Below are positions 35,739-44,748 of a stretch of DNA of 64,000 nucleotides, one piece after another (the first letter of the stretch is position 1; every line of letters starts with the position of its first letter). Both the position numbers and the translations under genes were made by a program. The notes below the pieces were generated by a model, which was not told where the DNA came from, ran no database searches, and saw only the letters and a list, made by a program, of their open reading frames with translations. The DNA is from Methylomonas koyamae. GTDB lineage: Bacteria; Pseudomonadota; Gammaproteobacteria; Methylococcales; Methylomonadaceae. The stretch spans positions 1 through 64,000 of the forward strand of contig NZ_PPPU01000001.1 of NCBI RefSeq assembly GCF_006483455.1, in the 5' to 3' direction.

Positions 35739-36467
35739 TCACAGATACAGCGGCGCCATGCGCCGCCAATAATGGCCTTGGTGTGCCCGCCCTTCCCATT
35801 CGTATAACGCGTGCGGCACGCTTTTTTCGGCCAACACCCGGCTCAATGCGTGGTTATTGGCCAAGAACGGATCCTGTTTACCGATCACCAAGGTAATTTC
35901 CATCCGCCGGATAGCCCACAATTGCGCCTCGCAGGCCAGATTAGGCAAAAAATGGCTCGGCGTGTGGAAATAAATATTTTCGTCGTAATAGCCGTCGAAC
36001 AGGTTTTTGAAACATTCGACTTCCAACGTCAAATCAAATCGGCCGGAAAATGCCACTAATTTCCTGAACAAGTGCGGATGGCGAAATGCAATGTTGGCGG
36101 CATGAAAAGCCCCCAAGCTACAACCGTGCGCAATCACACAAGGGTGCGGATTTTTCAGTGCCATGAACGGCATGATCTCGTTCAACACATAGTCTTCGAA
36201 GTCTATGTGCCGCTGAATGCGGTCTTGCGGTTTACGCCAAAAACAGTAAAAGGTCTCGTGGTCGATACTATCGACGCAATAAAGCTGTATGTAGCCAGCC
36301 TCTATTTTGTTACGCAGCCGTTCGACGATGCCCAGGTTTTCGTATTCGAAGAAGCGGCCGTCGCGCGTCGGGAAAACCAGGACTTTGGCGCCGGCGTGGC
36401 CGAATACCAAAAACTCCATGTCTCTACCCAATCGCGGGCTGTACCAGTGGTGGTATTCGCGGTTCAT
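35739..36467 (-). CDS. Alpha/beta-hydrolase, putative esterase family
   Basis: A 242-residue cytoplasmic alpha/beta-hydrolase of the esterase D/feruloyl-esterase-like group. The nucleophile elbow is GCSLGAFHA (Ser at about residue 117). A likely acid is Asp in GKQDPFLANNH and the catalytic His is in GRAHQGHYW. No signal peptide. It follows the acetyl-xylan-esterase-like gene by 3 nt, so the pair is co-transcribed. Substrate unknown. Confidence 0.75.
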   Translation of the reverse strand: MNREYHHWYSPRLGRDMEFLVFGHAGAKVLVFPTRDGRFFEYENLGIVERLRNKIEAGYIQLYCVDSIDHETFYCFWRKPQDRIQRHIDFEDYVLNEIMPFMALKNPHPCVIAHGCSLGAFHAANIAFRHPHLFRKLVAFSGRFDLTLEVECFKNLFDGYYDENIYFHTPSHFLPNLACEAQLWAIRRMEITLVIGKQDPFLANNHALSRVLAEKSVPHALYEWEGRAHQGHYWRRMAPLYL

Positions 36468-36470
36468 AAC

Positions 36471-37430
36471 CTATGCCGGCAATACTCCGAAAAATTGCTG
36501 CAATTCGGCAACCAATTGCCGATCCTGTTCGTGTTGACGGGGGTATTCGAAATGCCCGGCCTCCAGCACGAACAAACGCTTCTCGCCGGACCAGGCGTTG
36601 TAAATTGCAAATTGTCCGGGCGGAGCCACAACCGGATCGAACAACGCAACTGCCGCATGTAAGGGCTGATTGGCATGGCGCGCGGCAACCGCGGCATCGT
36701 AATAGGCTAATGTGTCAAAAATATGAGGATGGTATTGGCTGTGCGCCTTCAGCGCAGCGGCACTGCCGCTGCTGGGCAAACTCAAACGCAAAGGTTGGTT
36801 GCCGAACGTCGGTACGTTCAAATGCAACCGTTTGATCCTGCGGTCCCACGGTGCAGCCAACGCACCGAGGCCGCCGCCGAAGCTGATTCCCATATAGCCG
36901 ATACGCTCTGCACATTGCGGATATATAGCCGCCAGAACCGTCACTGCCAGCCAGATATCCTCGACGCAACCGCCAATCACGTACCGATTCCGATCGTCTA
37001 TCGCATGCAACACGTGTTGGTTAGGCTGTTCCGGCAAATGTCCGTTGCGACTGCGCGAAATACCGCGCATGCAAGGAAACAACAACGCGGCGCCGGCGAT
37101 TTGCAGATGATAATCCGGTTGATCCCTGCCGCCGTAACCGTGGCCGACGACGATGGCTTGGGTTATGGCTTGATTCTCGGGCTCCAGCAACCAGCCGCCG
37201 ATCTTGAAATCGTCGGTAGAAAGGTAATGCAAATCGTAGACCCGGTAACCGGCACGAGTAGACTGGTATTCAAGCGAATAATCCGCTGCGATATCGACGG
37301 TTCGTTGGTATTTTTCCTGCCAGAAATTGCAAAAATCGAGCGGCTGCTCCGGCGCGGGGACTGTCAGTAAATCGCTAAGGTTAAGACCATATCCCGGATC
37401 GTAACTGTAGTTGTGATGAAATAAACTCAC
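36471..37430 (-). CDS. Acetyl-xylan-esterase-like hydrolase (CE7/AXE1 family)
   Basis: A 319-residue protein of the CE7 family (acetyl xylan esterase / cephalosporin-C deacetylase). The nucleophile motif is GISFGGG, the probable acid is in LFDPVVAPPG, where CE7 enzymes have DxxxPP, and the His is in AGHFEYP. There is no secretion signal. The start codon is GTG at 37430. It removes acetyl groups from small sugars or related esters by family analogy. The neighbouring downstream esterase suggests a joint role, but no sugar-use genes are nearby. Confidence 0.75.
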   Translation of the reverse strand: MSLFHHNYSYDPGYGLNLSDLLTVPAPEQPLDFCNFWQEKYQRTVDIAADYSLEYQSTRAGYRVYDLHYLSTDDFKIGGWLLEPENQAITQAIVVGHGYGGRDQPDYHLQIAGAALLFPCMRGISRSRNGHLPEQPNQHVLHAIDDRNRYVIGGCVEDIWLAVTVLAAIYPQCAERIGYMGISFGGGLGALAAPWDRRIKRLHLNVPTFGNQPLRLSLPSSGSAAALKAHSQYHPHIFDTLAYYDAAVAARHANQPLHAAVALFDPVVAPPGQFAIYNAWSGEKRLFVLEAGHFEYPRQHEQDRQLVAELQQFFGVLPA

Positions 37431-37553
37431 TGACGATTACTGTATTTGGATTGCGATCCACAAACGGGATGAGATGAATGGTGATGGCTACTGCCGTCAC
37501 GTTAGAAGCGTGAAATGAGGGAACGAAGCCAAGCACCCCGTTCCGATTACGGC

Positions 37554-37859
37554 TTAATCAACGATTTTGTATTTTTCCCTGGAAGCGTCGACCATATCCC
37601 GCAACTCCTTTCCAGGCTTGAAATGCGGCACATGCTTTTCTGTCAACGACACCGAATCCCCGGTTTTCGGATTCCGGCCCAGACGGGCGGAACGGTGGTG
37701 TAATGAAAAACTGCCAAAGCCTCTGATTTCGATTCGTTCGCCACTGGCCAATGTATCGCTCAAGTGATCGACTACACATCTGACCGCCAATTCCACATCT
37801 TTAAGCGCGAGGTGCGGCTGCTTACGCGCCAGCATCTCTATCAATTCTGATTTCGTCAC
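37554..37859 (-). CDS. ihfB: Integration host factor beta subunit
   Basis: A 101-residue DNA-bending protein. [10 protein letters not shown] at the N-terminus, the [12 protein letters not shown] arm and the GRNPKTGD beta-ribbon tip are diagnostic of IHF-beta. The GTG at 37859 is chosen as start: it gives the exact family N-terminus, has CAGGG six bases upstream, and the ATG codons further upstream (37892, 37904) lie inside the rpsA terminator hairpin. It forms a heterodimer with IhfA. It ends the gyrA-rpsA gene series. Confidence 0.9.
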   Translation of the reverse strand: MTKSELIEMLARKQPHLALKDVELAVRCVVDHLSDTLASGERIEIRGFGSFSLHHRSARLGRNPKTGDSVSLTEKHVPHFKPGKELRDMVDASREKYKIVD

Positions 37860-37875
37860 ATCCAGCCCTGAATAA

Positions 37876-37911
37876 TCAAAAAAGGGTGGCATGAGTGCAC
37901 CCATGCCACCC
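37876..37911 (-). terminator. Intrinsic terminator or attenuator between rpsA and ihfB
   Basis: A perfect 10-bp stem, GGGTGGCATG with CATGCCACCC (37911-37902 and 37893-37884 on the minus strand), around an 8-nt loop, followed by six T. It lies 15 nt after the rpsA stop and 24 nt before the ihfB GTG. Confidence 0.88.
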
Positions 37912-37926
37912 TCGAAGATGGTTTTA

Positions 37927-39588
37927 TTACTTGTCCATTTGTTTAAAGATATCGCCCAACGTTGCAGTACCTGCATTTTGCTGGGAATAATCTTTTATGG
38001 CGTTGGATTCTTCTTCGGCATCCTTCGCTTTAATAGACAACGAAATAGACTTGGTCTTTTTATCGACACCGACGAATTTGGCTTCGATTTCGTCGCCGGC
38101 TTTCAGCAACTTGCTGGCGTCTTCGACGCGGTCGCGCTGAATTTCGGAAGCTCTCAAATAACCTTCGACATTGTCGGCCAGAGTGACGACGGCGCCTTTG
38201 GCATCGACTTCTTTGATGATGCCTTTGACTAAGCTACCTTTCTCATGCAAAGCGATGTAGTTTTGGAAAGGGTCTTGTTCCAGTTGTTTGATGCCGAGAG
38301 AGATACGCTCACGCTCGGAATCCACTGCCAAGATAACAGTTTCAACTTCGTCGCCTTTCTTGTAGTTGCGAATCGCTTCTTCGTCGTTCTCGTTCCAGGA
38401 AATATCGGACATGTGCACCAAACCGTCGATGCCGCCTTCCAGGCCGATGAAGATACCGAAATCAGTGATCGATTTAATTTTGCCGGAGATTTTGTCGCCT
38501 TTGTTATGAGTCGCTGCAAATTCATCCCAAGGATTGGATTTGCATTGTTTCATGCCCAAAGAAATACGGCGGCGTTCTTCGTCGATTTCCAGAACCATGA
38601 CTTCAACTTCGTCGCCCAACTGAACCACTTTGGACGGGTTGACGTTTTTGTTGGTCCAATCCATTTCGGAAACGTGCACCAAACCTTCGACGCCTTCTTC
38701 GATTTCGACGAAGCAACCGTAGTCGGTCAGATTGTTGACCTTACCGAACACGCGAGTGCCGGCTGGGTAACGACGAGCAATGTTTTGCCATGGATCTTCA
38801 TCCATTTGCTTCATACCCAAGGATACGCGGGTTTTGTCTTTGTCGAATTTCAGGACCTTGACTTTAACTTCCTGGCCGATCTCTACGCACTCGGACGGAT
38901 GGCGAACGCGACGCCATGCCATATCGGTAATGTGCAACAAGCCGTCGACGCCGCCCAGGTCGATAAACGCACCGTAATCGGTGAGGTTTTTGACGATACC
39001 GGTAACAATCGCGCCGTCTTGCAGCGTTTTAACCAATTCTTCGCGCTCTGCGCTGTATTCGCTTTCGACGACAGCACGACGCGACAACACGACGTTGTTA
39101 CGTTTTTGGTCGATTTTGATGACTTTGAATTCCAGATCGCGGTTTTCCAGGAATGCGGTGTCGCGAATCGGGCGCACGTCAACCAAAGAGCCAGGCAAGA
39201 AGGCACGCAATGCGCCAACCGCCACGGTGAAACCACCGCGAACTTTGCCGTTGATGCGACCGATAACGGTCTCTTGGGTTTCGAAAGCTTTTTCCAGTTC
39301 CGCCCAGGCTTTACTTTTCTTAGCTTTGTCGCGGGAAAGAAGTGTGGCACCCAGGCCGTCTTCAAATAAATCAAGAGCAACTTCGATCTCGTCACCGATA
39401 TTGACTTCCAAGTCGCCGTCGGCATTCAGGAATTGCCATTTCGGAATGACACCCTCTGATTTCGCCTGCGTACTGACGATGACAAATTCGTTTTCGATGT
39501 CGACAACGGTACCAATCAACATCGCGCCAGGACGCATTTCCGTCTTGGCATAACTCTCTTCAAACAACTCTGCAAAGCTTTCGCCCAT
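37927..39588 (-). CDS. rpsA: 30S ribosomal protein S1
   Basis: The 553-residue protein has six S1 RNA-binding repeats at roughly residues 20-90, 105-170, 190-260, 275-345, 360-435 and 445-520, as in proteobacterial S1 of about 557 residues. It brings mRNA to the 30S subunit. The start at 39588 ([10 protein letters not shown]) matches family members; longer upstream frame extensions are not conserved. It follows cmk by 97 nt, a gap that carries an A/T-rich leader with a stable hairpin. Confidence 0.98.
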   Translation of the reverse strand: MGESFAELFEESYAKTEMRPGAMLIGTVVDIENEFVIVSTQAKSEGVIPKWQFLNADGDLEVNIGDEIEVALDLFEDGLGATLLSRDKAKKSKAWAELEKAFETQETVIGRINGKVRGGFTVAVGALRAFLPGSLVDVRPIRDTAFLENRDLEFKVIKIDQKRNNVVLSRRAVVESEYSAEREELVKTLQDGAIVTGIVKNLTDYGAFIDLGGVDGLLHITDMAWRRVRHPSECVEIGQEVKVKVLKFDKDKTRVSLGMKQMDEDPWQNIARRYPAGTRVFGKVNNLTDYGCFVEIEEGVEGLVHVSEMDWTNKNVNPSKVVQLGDEVEVMVLEIDEERRRISLGMKQCKSNPWDEFAATHNKGDKISGKIKSITDFGIFIGLEGGIDGLVHMSDISWNENDEEAIRNYKKGDEVETVILAVDSERERISLGIKQLEQDPFQNYIALHEKGSLVKGIIKEVDAKGAVVTLADNVEGYLRASEIQRDRVEDASKLLKAGDEIEAKFVGVDKKTKSISLSIKAKDAEEESNAIKDYSQQNAGTATLGDIFKQMDK

Positions 39589-39600
39589 CTTTACTTTCCC

Positions 39601-39626
39601 AAACTTGCCACAACACCAGCAAGTTT
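39601..39626 (-). promoter_or_regulatory. Hairpin in the rpsA leader
   Basis: An 8-bp perfect stem, AAACTTGC paired with GCAAGTTT (39626-39619 and 39608-39601 in minus-strand order), around a 10-nt loop, about 12 nt before the rpsA ATG and just upstream of the GGGAAAG ribosome site. S1 of E. coli represses its own translation through leader structure; a similar role here is inferred. Confidence 0.5.
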
Positions 39627-39685
39627 TAACAATTATCAAAAAATTAATAAAAGCTACCGGCTAACGCCGATAACTGCCAAAAGTC

Positions 39686-40342
39686 TCATTCGACTAGATT
39701 TACTACCTGATCAATCACCTGTTGAATAGACAAGCTGGATGAATCGATAAAATGCGCACCTTCCGGCACGGTGAGCGGCGCCGAAGCCCGCTGAGTATCG
39801 CGACGATCGCGCTCCTCTATCTCCCGAGTGATTTGCGGAAGGTTAGCATCAATTCCCTTTTCAATCAACTGTTTATATCTGCGCAACGCCCTTTCTTCGG
39901 AACTAGCGGTCAAGTAAACTTTAAACTGGGCATCCGGAAATACCACGCTACCCATGTCGCGCCCATCGGCGACCAGACCTGGAAGCTGTTGAAAATCCTT
40001 TTGTTTTTGCAGCAACAATGCCCGTACAGGCGGATAGGCAGCAATGATGGACGCCGCATTGCCGGTAGTTTCAGTGCCTAGCAAATCGGTTATGTCTTGA
40101 CCGTTTAAAAGTACCCGTAAATTGTCGCCACAATCAAAACTCAGCGTCATGCTTTCCGCAATATCGCAAACCGCATCGATATCAGTTAAATCCAGTTCGG
40201 CCTGCAAGCAGGCGATCGCCAGCGAGCGGTATATAGAGCCGCTATCCAGATAATTCCAACCCAGAAGCCTTGCCACAGCTCGGCTAACCGTGCCTTTACC
40301 AGCCCCGCTGGGGCCATCAATCGTTAAGACCGGAACTGACAT
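39686..40342 (-). CDS. cmk: Cytidylate kinase
   Basis: A 218-residue NMP kinase with P-loop DGPSGAGKGT, YLDSGSIYR and VADGRDMGSVVFPDA. It phosphorylates CMP/dCMP. The gene lies 3 nt after aroA and upstream of rpsA, the order common in gammaproteobacteria. Confidence 0.97.
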   Translation of the reverse strand: MSVPVLTIDGPSGAGKGTVSRAVARLLGWNYLDSGSIYRSLAIACLQAELDLTDIDAVCDIAESMTLSFDCGDNLRVLLNGQDITDLLGTETTGNAASIIAAYPPVRALLLQKQKDFQQLPGLVADGRDMGSVVFPDAQFKVYLTASSEERALRRYKQLIEKGIDANLPQITREIEERDRRDTQRASAPLTVPEGAHFIDSSSLSIQQVIDQVVNLVE

Positions 40343-40345
40343 AAC

Positions 40346-41665
40346 TTACATCGTGCCTAAATTCAATCCCAATTGCGTCGCTAACGCCGGAAACTCTTTA
40401 AACGAGGTATTGACGTTGGCGCAATCGTTAATCGTGATCGGGCCGTTGGCGCGCAGGCCGGCAATCGAAAACGACATGGCGATGCGGTGATCGCCGTGGG
40501 AATCGACTTCGCCGCTACCCAATTGGCCGCCATTGATGACCATGCCGTCTTTGGTCGGTTGCGCGTCGATGCCGAGGATTTGCAAGCCGTCCGCCATCAC
40601 CTGAATCCGGTCGGATTCCTTGACCCGCAATTCCTCAGCGCCAGTCAACACGGTTTGACCCTCGGCGCAGGACGCGGCGACGAACAACACCGGAAACTCG
40701 TCGATCGCCAGCGGCACCAGATGCTCGGGAATATTGATGCCTTTCAGCTGCGCCGAACGCACCCGCAAATCGGCCACCGGCTCGCCGCCGACTTCACGCT
40801 CGTTCAAGACTTCGATGTTGGCACCCATCAGGCGCAGAATGTCGATCACGCCGGTACGGGTCGGGTTGATGCCGACGTGCTTCAAAGTCACATCGGAATT
40901 CGGCGCAATGCTGGCGCCGACCAGAAAAAATGCCGCCGAAGAAATGTCGCTCGGTACGTCGATATTGGTTGCGGTCAACTTGCCTTCGCTGCTGATCTTC
41001 GCGGTGGCGCCGTCACGGGTGACCGGGTAGCCGAAACCGGCCAGCATGCGCTCGGTATGGTCGCGGGTCGGCGCCGGTTCGGTGACGCTAGTCTCACCTT
41101 CGGCGTACATGCCGGCCAGCAACAAACAGGATTTGACCTGAGCACTGGCGATCGGCATGTCGTAATGCATGCCTTGCAATTTGCCGGCCTTACCTTTGAT
41201 ATGCAGCGGCGCGGTGCCGTTGGGTTGGGTTTCGATTTCGGCGCCCATTTGTGCCAGCGGCACGGTGACGCGTTTCATCGGCCGCGACTCCAGCGACTTG
41301 TCGCCGGTCAATACGCAGTCGAACGGCTGGCCAGCCAACAGACCGGACAATAAACGCATCGAAGTGCCAGAATTGCCCAGGTACAACGGTTTTTCCGGCG
41401 CCTTTAGACCGTGCTTGCCGACGCCGTGGATCGTCACCTCGCCGTTGACCGGACCTTCGATCTTAACGCCCATCGCCCGAAACGCTTCCAACGTGGAAAT
41501 GGCGTCTTCGGCATTCAAAAAACCGGTTACATGGGTGACACCCTCGGCCAGCGAACCGAGCATGATCGAGCGGTGCGACATGGACTTGTCGCCGGGTACG
41601 CGGATTTCTCCGTTCAGGCTGCCGCCGGGTTGGACTTGGAAAATGACGTTAGTGGATGAGGACAT
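40346..41665 (-). CDS. aroA: 3-phosphoshikimate 1-carboxyvinyltransferase (EPSP synthase)
   Basis: The 439-residue protein performs the sixth shikimate-pathway step. Motifs: RVPGDKSMSHR near residue 22, GNSGTSMRLL near 100, and the C-terminal SHGDHRIAMSF. The glyphosate-site region has GNSGTSMRLLSG (an Ala/Ser-rich pattern closer to class II enzymes). It is 5 nt after tyrA. Confidence 0.97.
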   Translation of the reverse strand: MSSSTNVIFQVQPGGSLNGEIRVPGDKSMSHRSIMLGSLAEGVTHVTGFLNAEDAISTLEAFRAMGVKIEGPVNGEVTIHGVGKHGLKAPEKPLYLGNSGTSMRLLSGLLAGQPFDCVLTGDKSLESRPMKRVTVPLAQMGAEIETQPNGTAPLHIKGKAGKLQGMHYDMPIASAQVKSCLLLAGMYAEGETSVTEPAPTRDHTERMLAGFGYPVTRDGATAKISSEGKLTATNIDVPSDISSAAFFLVGASIAPNSDVTLKHVGINPTRTGVIDILRLMGANIEVLNEREVGGEPVADLRVRSAQLKGINIPEHLVPLAIDEFPVLFVAASCAEGQTVLTGAEELRVKESDRIQVMADGLQILGIDAQPTKDGMVINGGQLGSGEVDSHGDHRIAMSFSIAGLRANGPITINDCANVNTSFKEFPALATQLGLNLGTM

Positions 41666-41670
41666 AATGG

Positions 41671-42552
41671 TTAAGTGGGATCGTCAAAAGTTTCGAGAAA
41701 ACGTTGCCGGGCTTGCTTGGCATAACTAAAGGTGTCAAACAATGATGATGCCTCATCGTTTTGCAACAGACGTTCGATTTGGCCAAGCTCGGCTTGAAAT
41801 TGTTGAATCAGCGGAATGATTTCCTGTTTGTTGGCCAGACAAATGTCCTGCCACATGGTCGGATCGCTGGAGGCGATGCGACTAAAATCCTTGAAGCCGC
41901 CGGCGGCGTATTTGAAAATCTCGCGCTGCTCGTCCTTGCGCCCGAGCATGCCGACCAAGGCAAAGGCCAGAATATGCGGCAGATGGCTGGTGGCCGCCAA
42001 CACCGTGTCGTGATGCTCGACCGTCATCACCGATACGCTGGAACCGATGCGCCGCCAGAACTCACCGAGTTTATCGACGGCTCCGGCGTCGGTTGAAGAC
42101 AAAGGTGTCAGAATCAAGCGGCGGTTCTTGTATAAATCGACCTTCGCCGCCTCGACGCCACTGCGCTCGGCGCCGGCAATCGGATGCGCGGGTACGAAAT
42201 TGCTCGGCACGTCACCGAACACCGCCCGCGCCGCGTCGATCACGCTGCCCTTGGTACTGCCGGCGTCGCTATACAGCGTTTGTGAGTTCCAATGCGGTTT
42301 CAGCTGTTCGAAGATGGCCTGCATGCTGCCGACCGGCGTGCATATGATCACACAATCGGTGCCGGCCATGGCCTGGGCCGTATCGGTGTAAAACGCATCT
42401 ACCACGCCCAATTCCAGAGCGCGTTGCATATTGGGCAGATTTTTTTCCCGACCCAATGCCACCACCTGCTGGCACAAGCCTTCGGCACGAGCGGCCTTGG
42501 CGATCGAACCGCCGATCAGGCCAATGCCGATGATGCACAGGCGATCAAACAC
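41671..42552 (-). CDS. tyrA: Prephenate dehydrogenase
   Basis: A 293-residue NAD-dependent enzyme without a fused chorismate mutase. N-terminal Rossmann motif GIGLIGGS, then VPAHPIAGAERSG and the SHLPHILAFAL helix bearing the catalytic His region. It converts prephenate to 4-hydroxyphenylpyruvate. The start is GTG at 42552, overlapping the hisC stop by 8 nt. Confidence 0.95.
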   Translation of the reverse strand: MFDRLCIIGIGLIGGSIAKAARAEGLCQQVVALGREKNLPNMQRALELGVVDAFYTDTAQAMAGTDCVIICTPVGSMQAIFEQLKPHWNSQTLYSDAGSTKGSVIDAARAVFGDVPSNFVPAHPIAGAERSGVEAAKVDLYKNRRLILTPLSSTDAGAVDKLGEFWRRIGSSVSVMTVEHHDTVLAATSHLPHILAFALVGMLGRKDEQREIFKYAAGGFKDFSRIASSDPTMWQDICLANKQEIIPLIQQFQAELGQIERLLQNDEASSLFDTFSYAKQARQRFLETFDDPT

Positions 42553-43648
42553 CTTGTAACACCTGGCTTAACGCATCGATGAAAATTCGGTTTTCCCGTT
42601 CGGTGCCGATACTGACCCGCAAATGGTTAGGCATTTCGTAATTGGCCACCGGGCGGACGATGACGCCTTTTTGCAGCAAGGCCTGGTATAGCGGCAACGC
42701 CGGTTGTTTCATATCGAACGACACGAAATTGCCGGAAGAAGGGATCCAAGGCAAAGCCAATGATTTGAACGCCGCCGTCAATTGGGCCATACCGGCGTTG
42801 TTGACCGCCACGGTCTCGGCCAAGTATTCAGCGTCGGTCATCGCCGCTTCCGCCGCCGCTAAGGCCAACATATTGCCGTTGAACGGTTGCCGCACCCGAT
42901 TCAGCAAATCCGCGACTTCCGGCGACGACACGCCGAAGCCGATGCGCAAGCCGGCCAAACCGTAAGCTTTGGAAAAAGTGCGGGCAATCACCAGATTCGG
43001 ATATTTGATCGGCCATGCCATCGATTCGGTGCGAACGGCCGGATCGACGAACTCGTAATAGGCTTCGTCCAGCACGCACAGCACGGATTTCGGCAACGAG
43101 CCGATAAAATCTTCCACGGCTTGCGACGCCAGCAAAGTTCCGGTCGGATTGTTCGGATTGGCGATAAATACCACCCGGGTTTTATCGGTCACCGCCGCGC
43201 GCATTGCGTCCAGATCGTGACCATAATCCTTGGCTGGCACAACCACGGCCTTGGCCCCGACGGCTTGGGTCAGTATCGGATACAAGGCAAAGGCGTGCTG
43301 CGAGAATACCACTTCGTGCTCGGGCGCGACAAAGGTGCGCATGACCAGTTCCAGAATCTCGCTGGAACCATTACCCAGCGTGATCTGTGCTAAATCCACA
43401 CCCCAGCGGGCAGAGATCGCTGTTTTCAAGGCGTAACCGCTACCGTCAGGATAACGGGCGATTTCCGGCAAGGTGTTTTGAATCGCTTCGGCGACCTTGC
43501 GGCCGGTACCGAGCGGGTTTTCGTTGGACGCCAGTTTGATGACTTCGCTCAAACCCAGCTCGCGCTGCAATTCCTCTGCCGGTTTACCCGGCACGTAGGG
43601 CATCAGTTGTTGCACGCCTTCCAGGGCAAGTTGTAAAAATTGATTCAT
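42545..43648 (-). CDS. hisC: Histidinol-phosphate aminotransferase (aromatic aminotransferase paralogue possible)
   Basis: A 367-residue class I/II PLP enzyme. FIANPNNPTGT and the PLP lysine in RTFSKAYGLAGLRIGF are clear. HisC-type enzymes in pheA-tyrA clusters often transaminate aromatic keto acids as well as histidinol phosphate; its place between pheA and tyrA supports that. ATG at 43648, 8 nt after pheA. Confidence 0.92.
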   Translation of the reverse strand: MNQFLQLALEGVQQLMPYVPGKPAEELQRELGLSEVIKLASNENPLGTGRKVAEAIQNTLPEIARYPDGSGYALKTAISARWGVDLAQITLGNGSSEILELVMRTFVAPEHEVVFSQHAFALYPILTQAVGAKAVVVPAKDYGHDLDAMRAAVTDKTRVVFIANPNNPTGTLLASQAVEDFIGSLPKSVLCVLDEAYYEFVDPAVRTESMAWPIKYPNLVIARTFSKAYGLAGLRIGFGVSSPEVADLLNRVRQPFNGNMLALAAAEAAMTDAEYLAETVAVNNAGMAQLTAAFKSLALPWIPSSGNFVSFDMKQPALPLYQALLQKGVIVRPVANYEMPNHLRVSIGTERENRIFIDALSQVLQGV

Positions 43649-43656
43649 GGCAAACG

Positions 43657-44742
43657 TTAAATAACGGCTTTTGGATAGGAACCCAACACTTTCAGCATCT
43701 TGACGTTGTTTTCCAGCGATTTCAGCGCTTGGGCGACCTCTGTGTCGTCACGGTGACCTTCGATGTCGATAAAGAACACGTACTCCCACAGGCCCTGCCG
43801 CGAAGGCCGCGACTCAATGTGGGTCATGCTAATACCGTATTGAGCAAACGGCTGCAGAATGCGATGCAGGGCACCGGGCTGATTACCAGTGGAGACCAGA
43901 ATGGAAGTCTTGTCCAATCCGGTCGAAACCGGTTGCAAACGGCCGATGACGATAAAACGGGTGGTGTTGTTGGCTTCGTCCTCGATGTGTTTTTCGATGA
44001 CGTTCAACTCGTACAACTCCGCAGCGGTCAAACCGGCGATTGCAGCCTTGCTATGGTCCAGCGAAGCCAGACGGGCGGCCTCGGCGTTGCTGCTCACCGC
44101 AGTACACGGTACGCCGGGTAGATTCGCAGTCAGCCATTGCCGACACTGGGCCAACGATTGCTGGTGTGAGAACACTTCGCTAATGCCGACCAAGCCATCC
44201 ATCTTGCCGAGCAGGTTCTGGTGCACCCGAATCTCGACTTCGCCGCAAATCTGCAGCGGACTGTCCATGAAGCGGTCCAACGTGTGGGCAATCACACCTT
44301 CTGTGGAATTTTCCACCGGCACCACGCCGAACTGGCAATGGCCGGTCTCGACCGCCTGAAAGATTTCATGAATGGTCGGTACCGGAATGTCTTTGACCGC
44401 ATGACCAAAATGTTTGAAGGTGGCTTGCTGAGAAAAGGTACCGGCAGGGCCGAGAAACGCCACTTCCAGCGGTTTTTCCAGCGCCAGACAGGCCGACATC
44501 AGCTCCCGAAACAAATGTGCGGCGGCATCGTCGCCTAACGGTCCCGGGTTGAGTTCCTTGATCCGCCGTAATACCTGCGCCTCCCGATCCGGGCGATAAA
44601 AACTGCCGGTCTCGCCTTCGGCCTGCTTGGTGCGGGCCACTTCAAGCGCGCATTCCGCGCGCCGGTTCACCAGTTCCAGAATCTGTTGGTCTATCGCGTC
44701 GATACGATCGCGCAGCTCGGACAACGGAATAATCGGTGTCAT
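43657..44742 (-). CDS. pheA: Bifunctional chorismate mutase / prephenate dehydratase
   Basis: A 361-residue P-protein: chorismate mutase (about 5-90), prephenate dehydratase (about 93-270, with ENSTEGVI and the TRFIVIG motif) and a C-terminal ACT domain (about 280-361) with the phenylalanine-binding ESRPSR motif. It makes phenylpyruvate and is likely inhibited by phenylalanine. It is 6 nt after serC. Confidence 0.97.
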   Translation of the reverse strand: MTPIIPLSELRDRIDAIDQQILELVNRRAECALEVARTKQAEGETGSFYRPDREAQVLRRIKELNPGPLGDDAAAHLFRELMSACLALEKPLEVAFLGPAGTFSQQATFKHFGHAVKDIPVPTIHEIFQAVETGHCQFGVVPVENSTEGVIAHTLDRFMDSPLQICGEVEIRVHQNLLGKMDGLVGISEVFSHQQSLAQCRQWLTANLPGVPCTAVSSNAEAARLASLDHSKAAIAGLTAAELYELNVIEKHIEDEANNTTRFIVIGRLQPVSTGLDKTSILVSTGNQPGALHRILQPFAQYGISMTHIESRPSRQGLWEYVFFIDIEGHRDDTEVAQALKSLENNVKMLKVLGSYPKAVI

Positions 44743-44748
44743 AAAGCC

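Noticed and set aside
38245-39369. 374-codon open frame on the plus strand
   Set aside because: Antisense shadow of rpsA; the S1 repeats on the minus strand explain the region.
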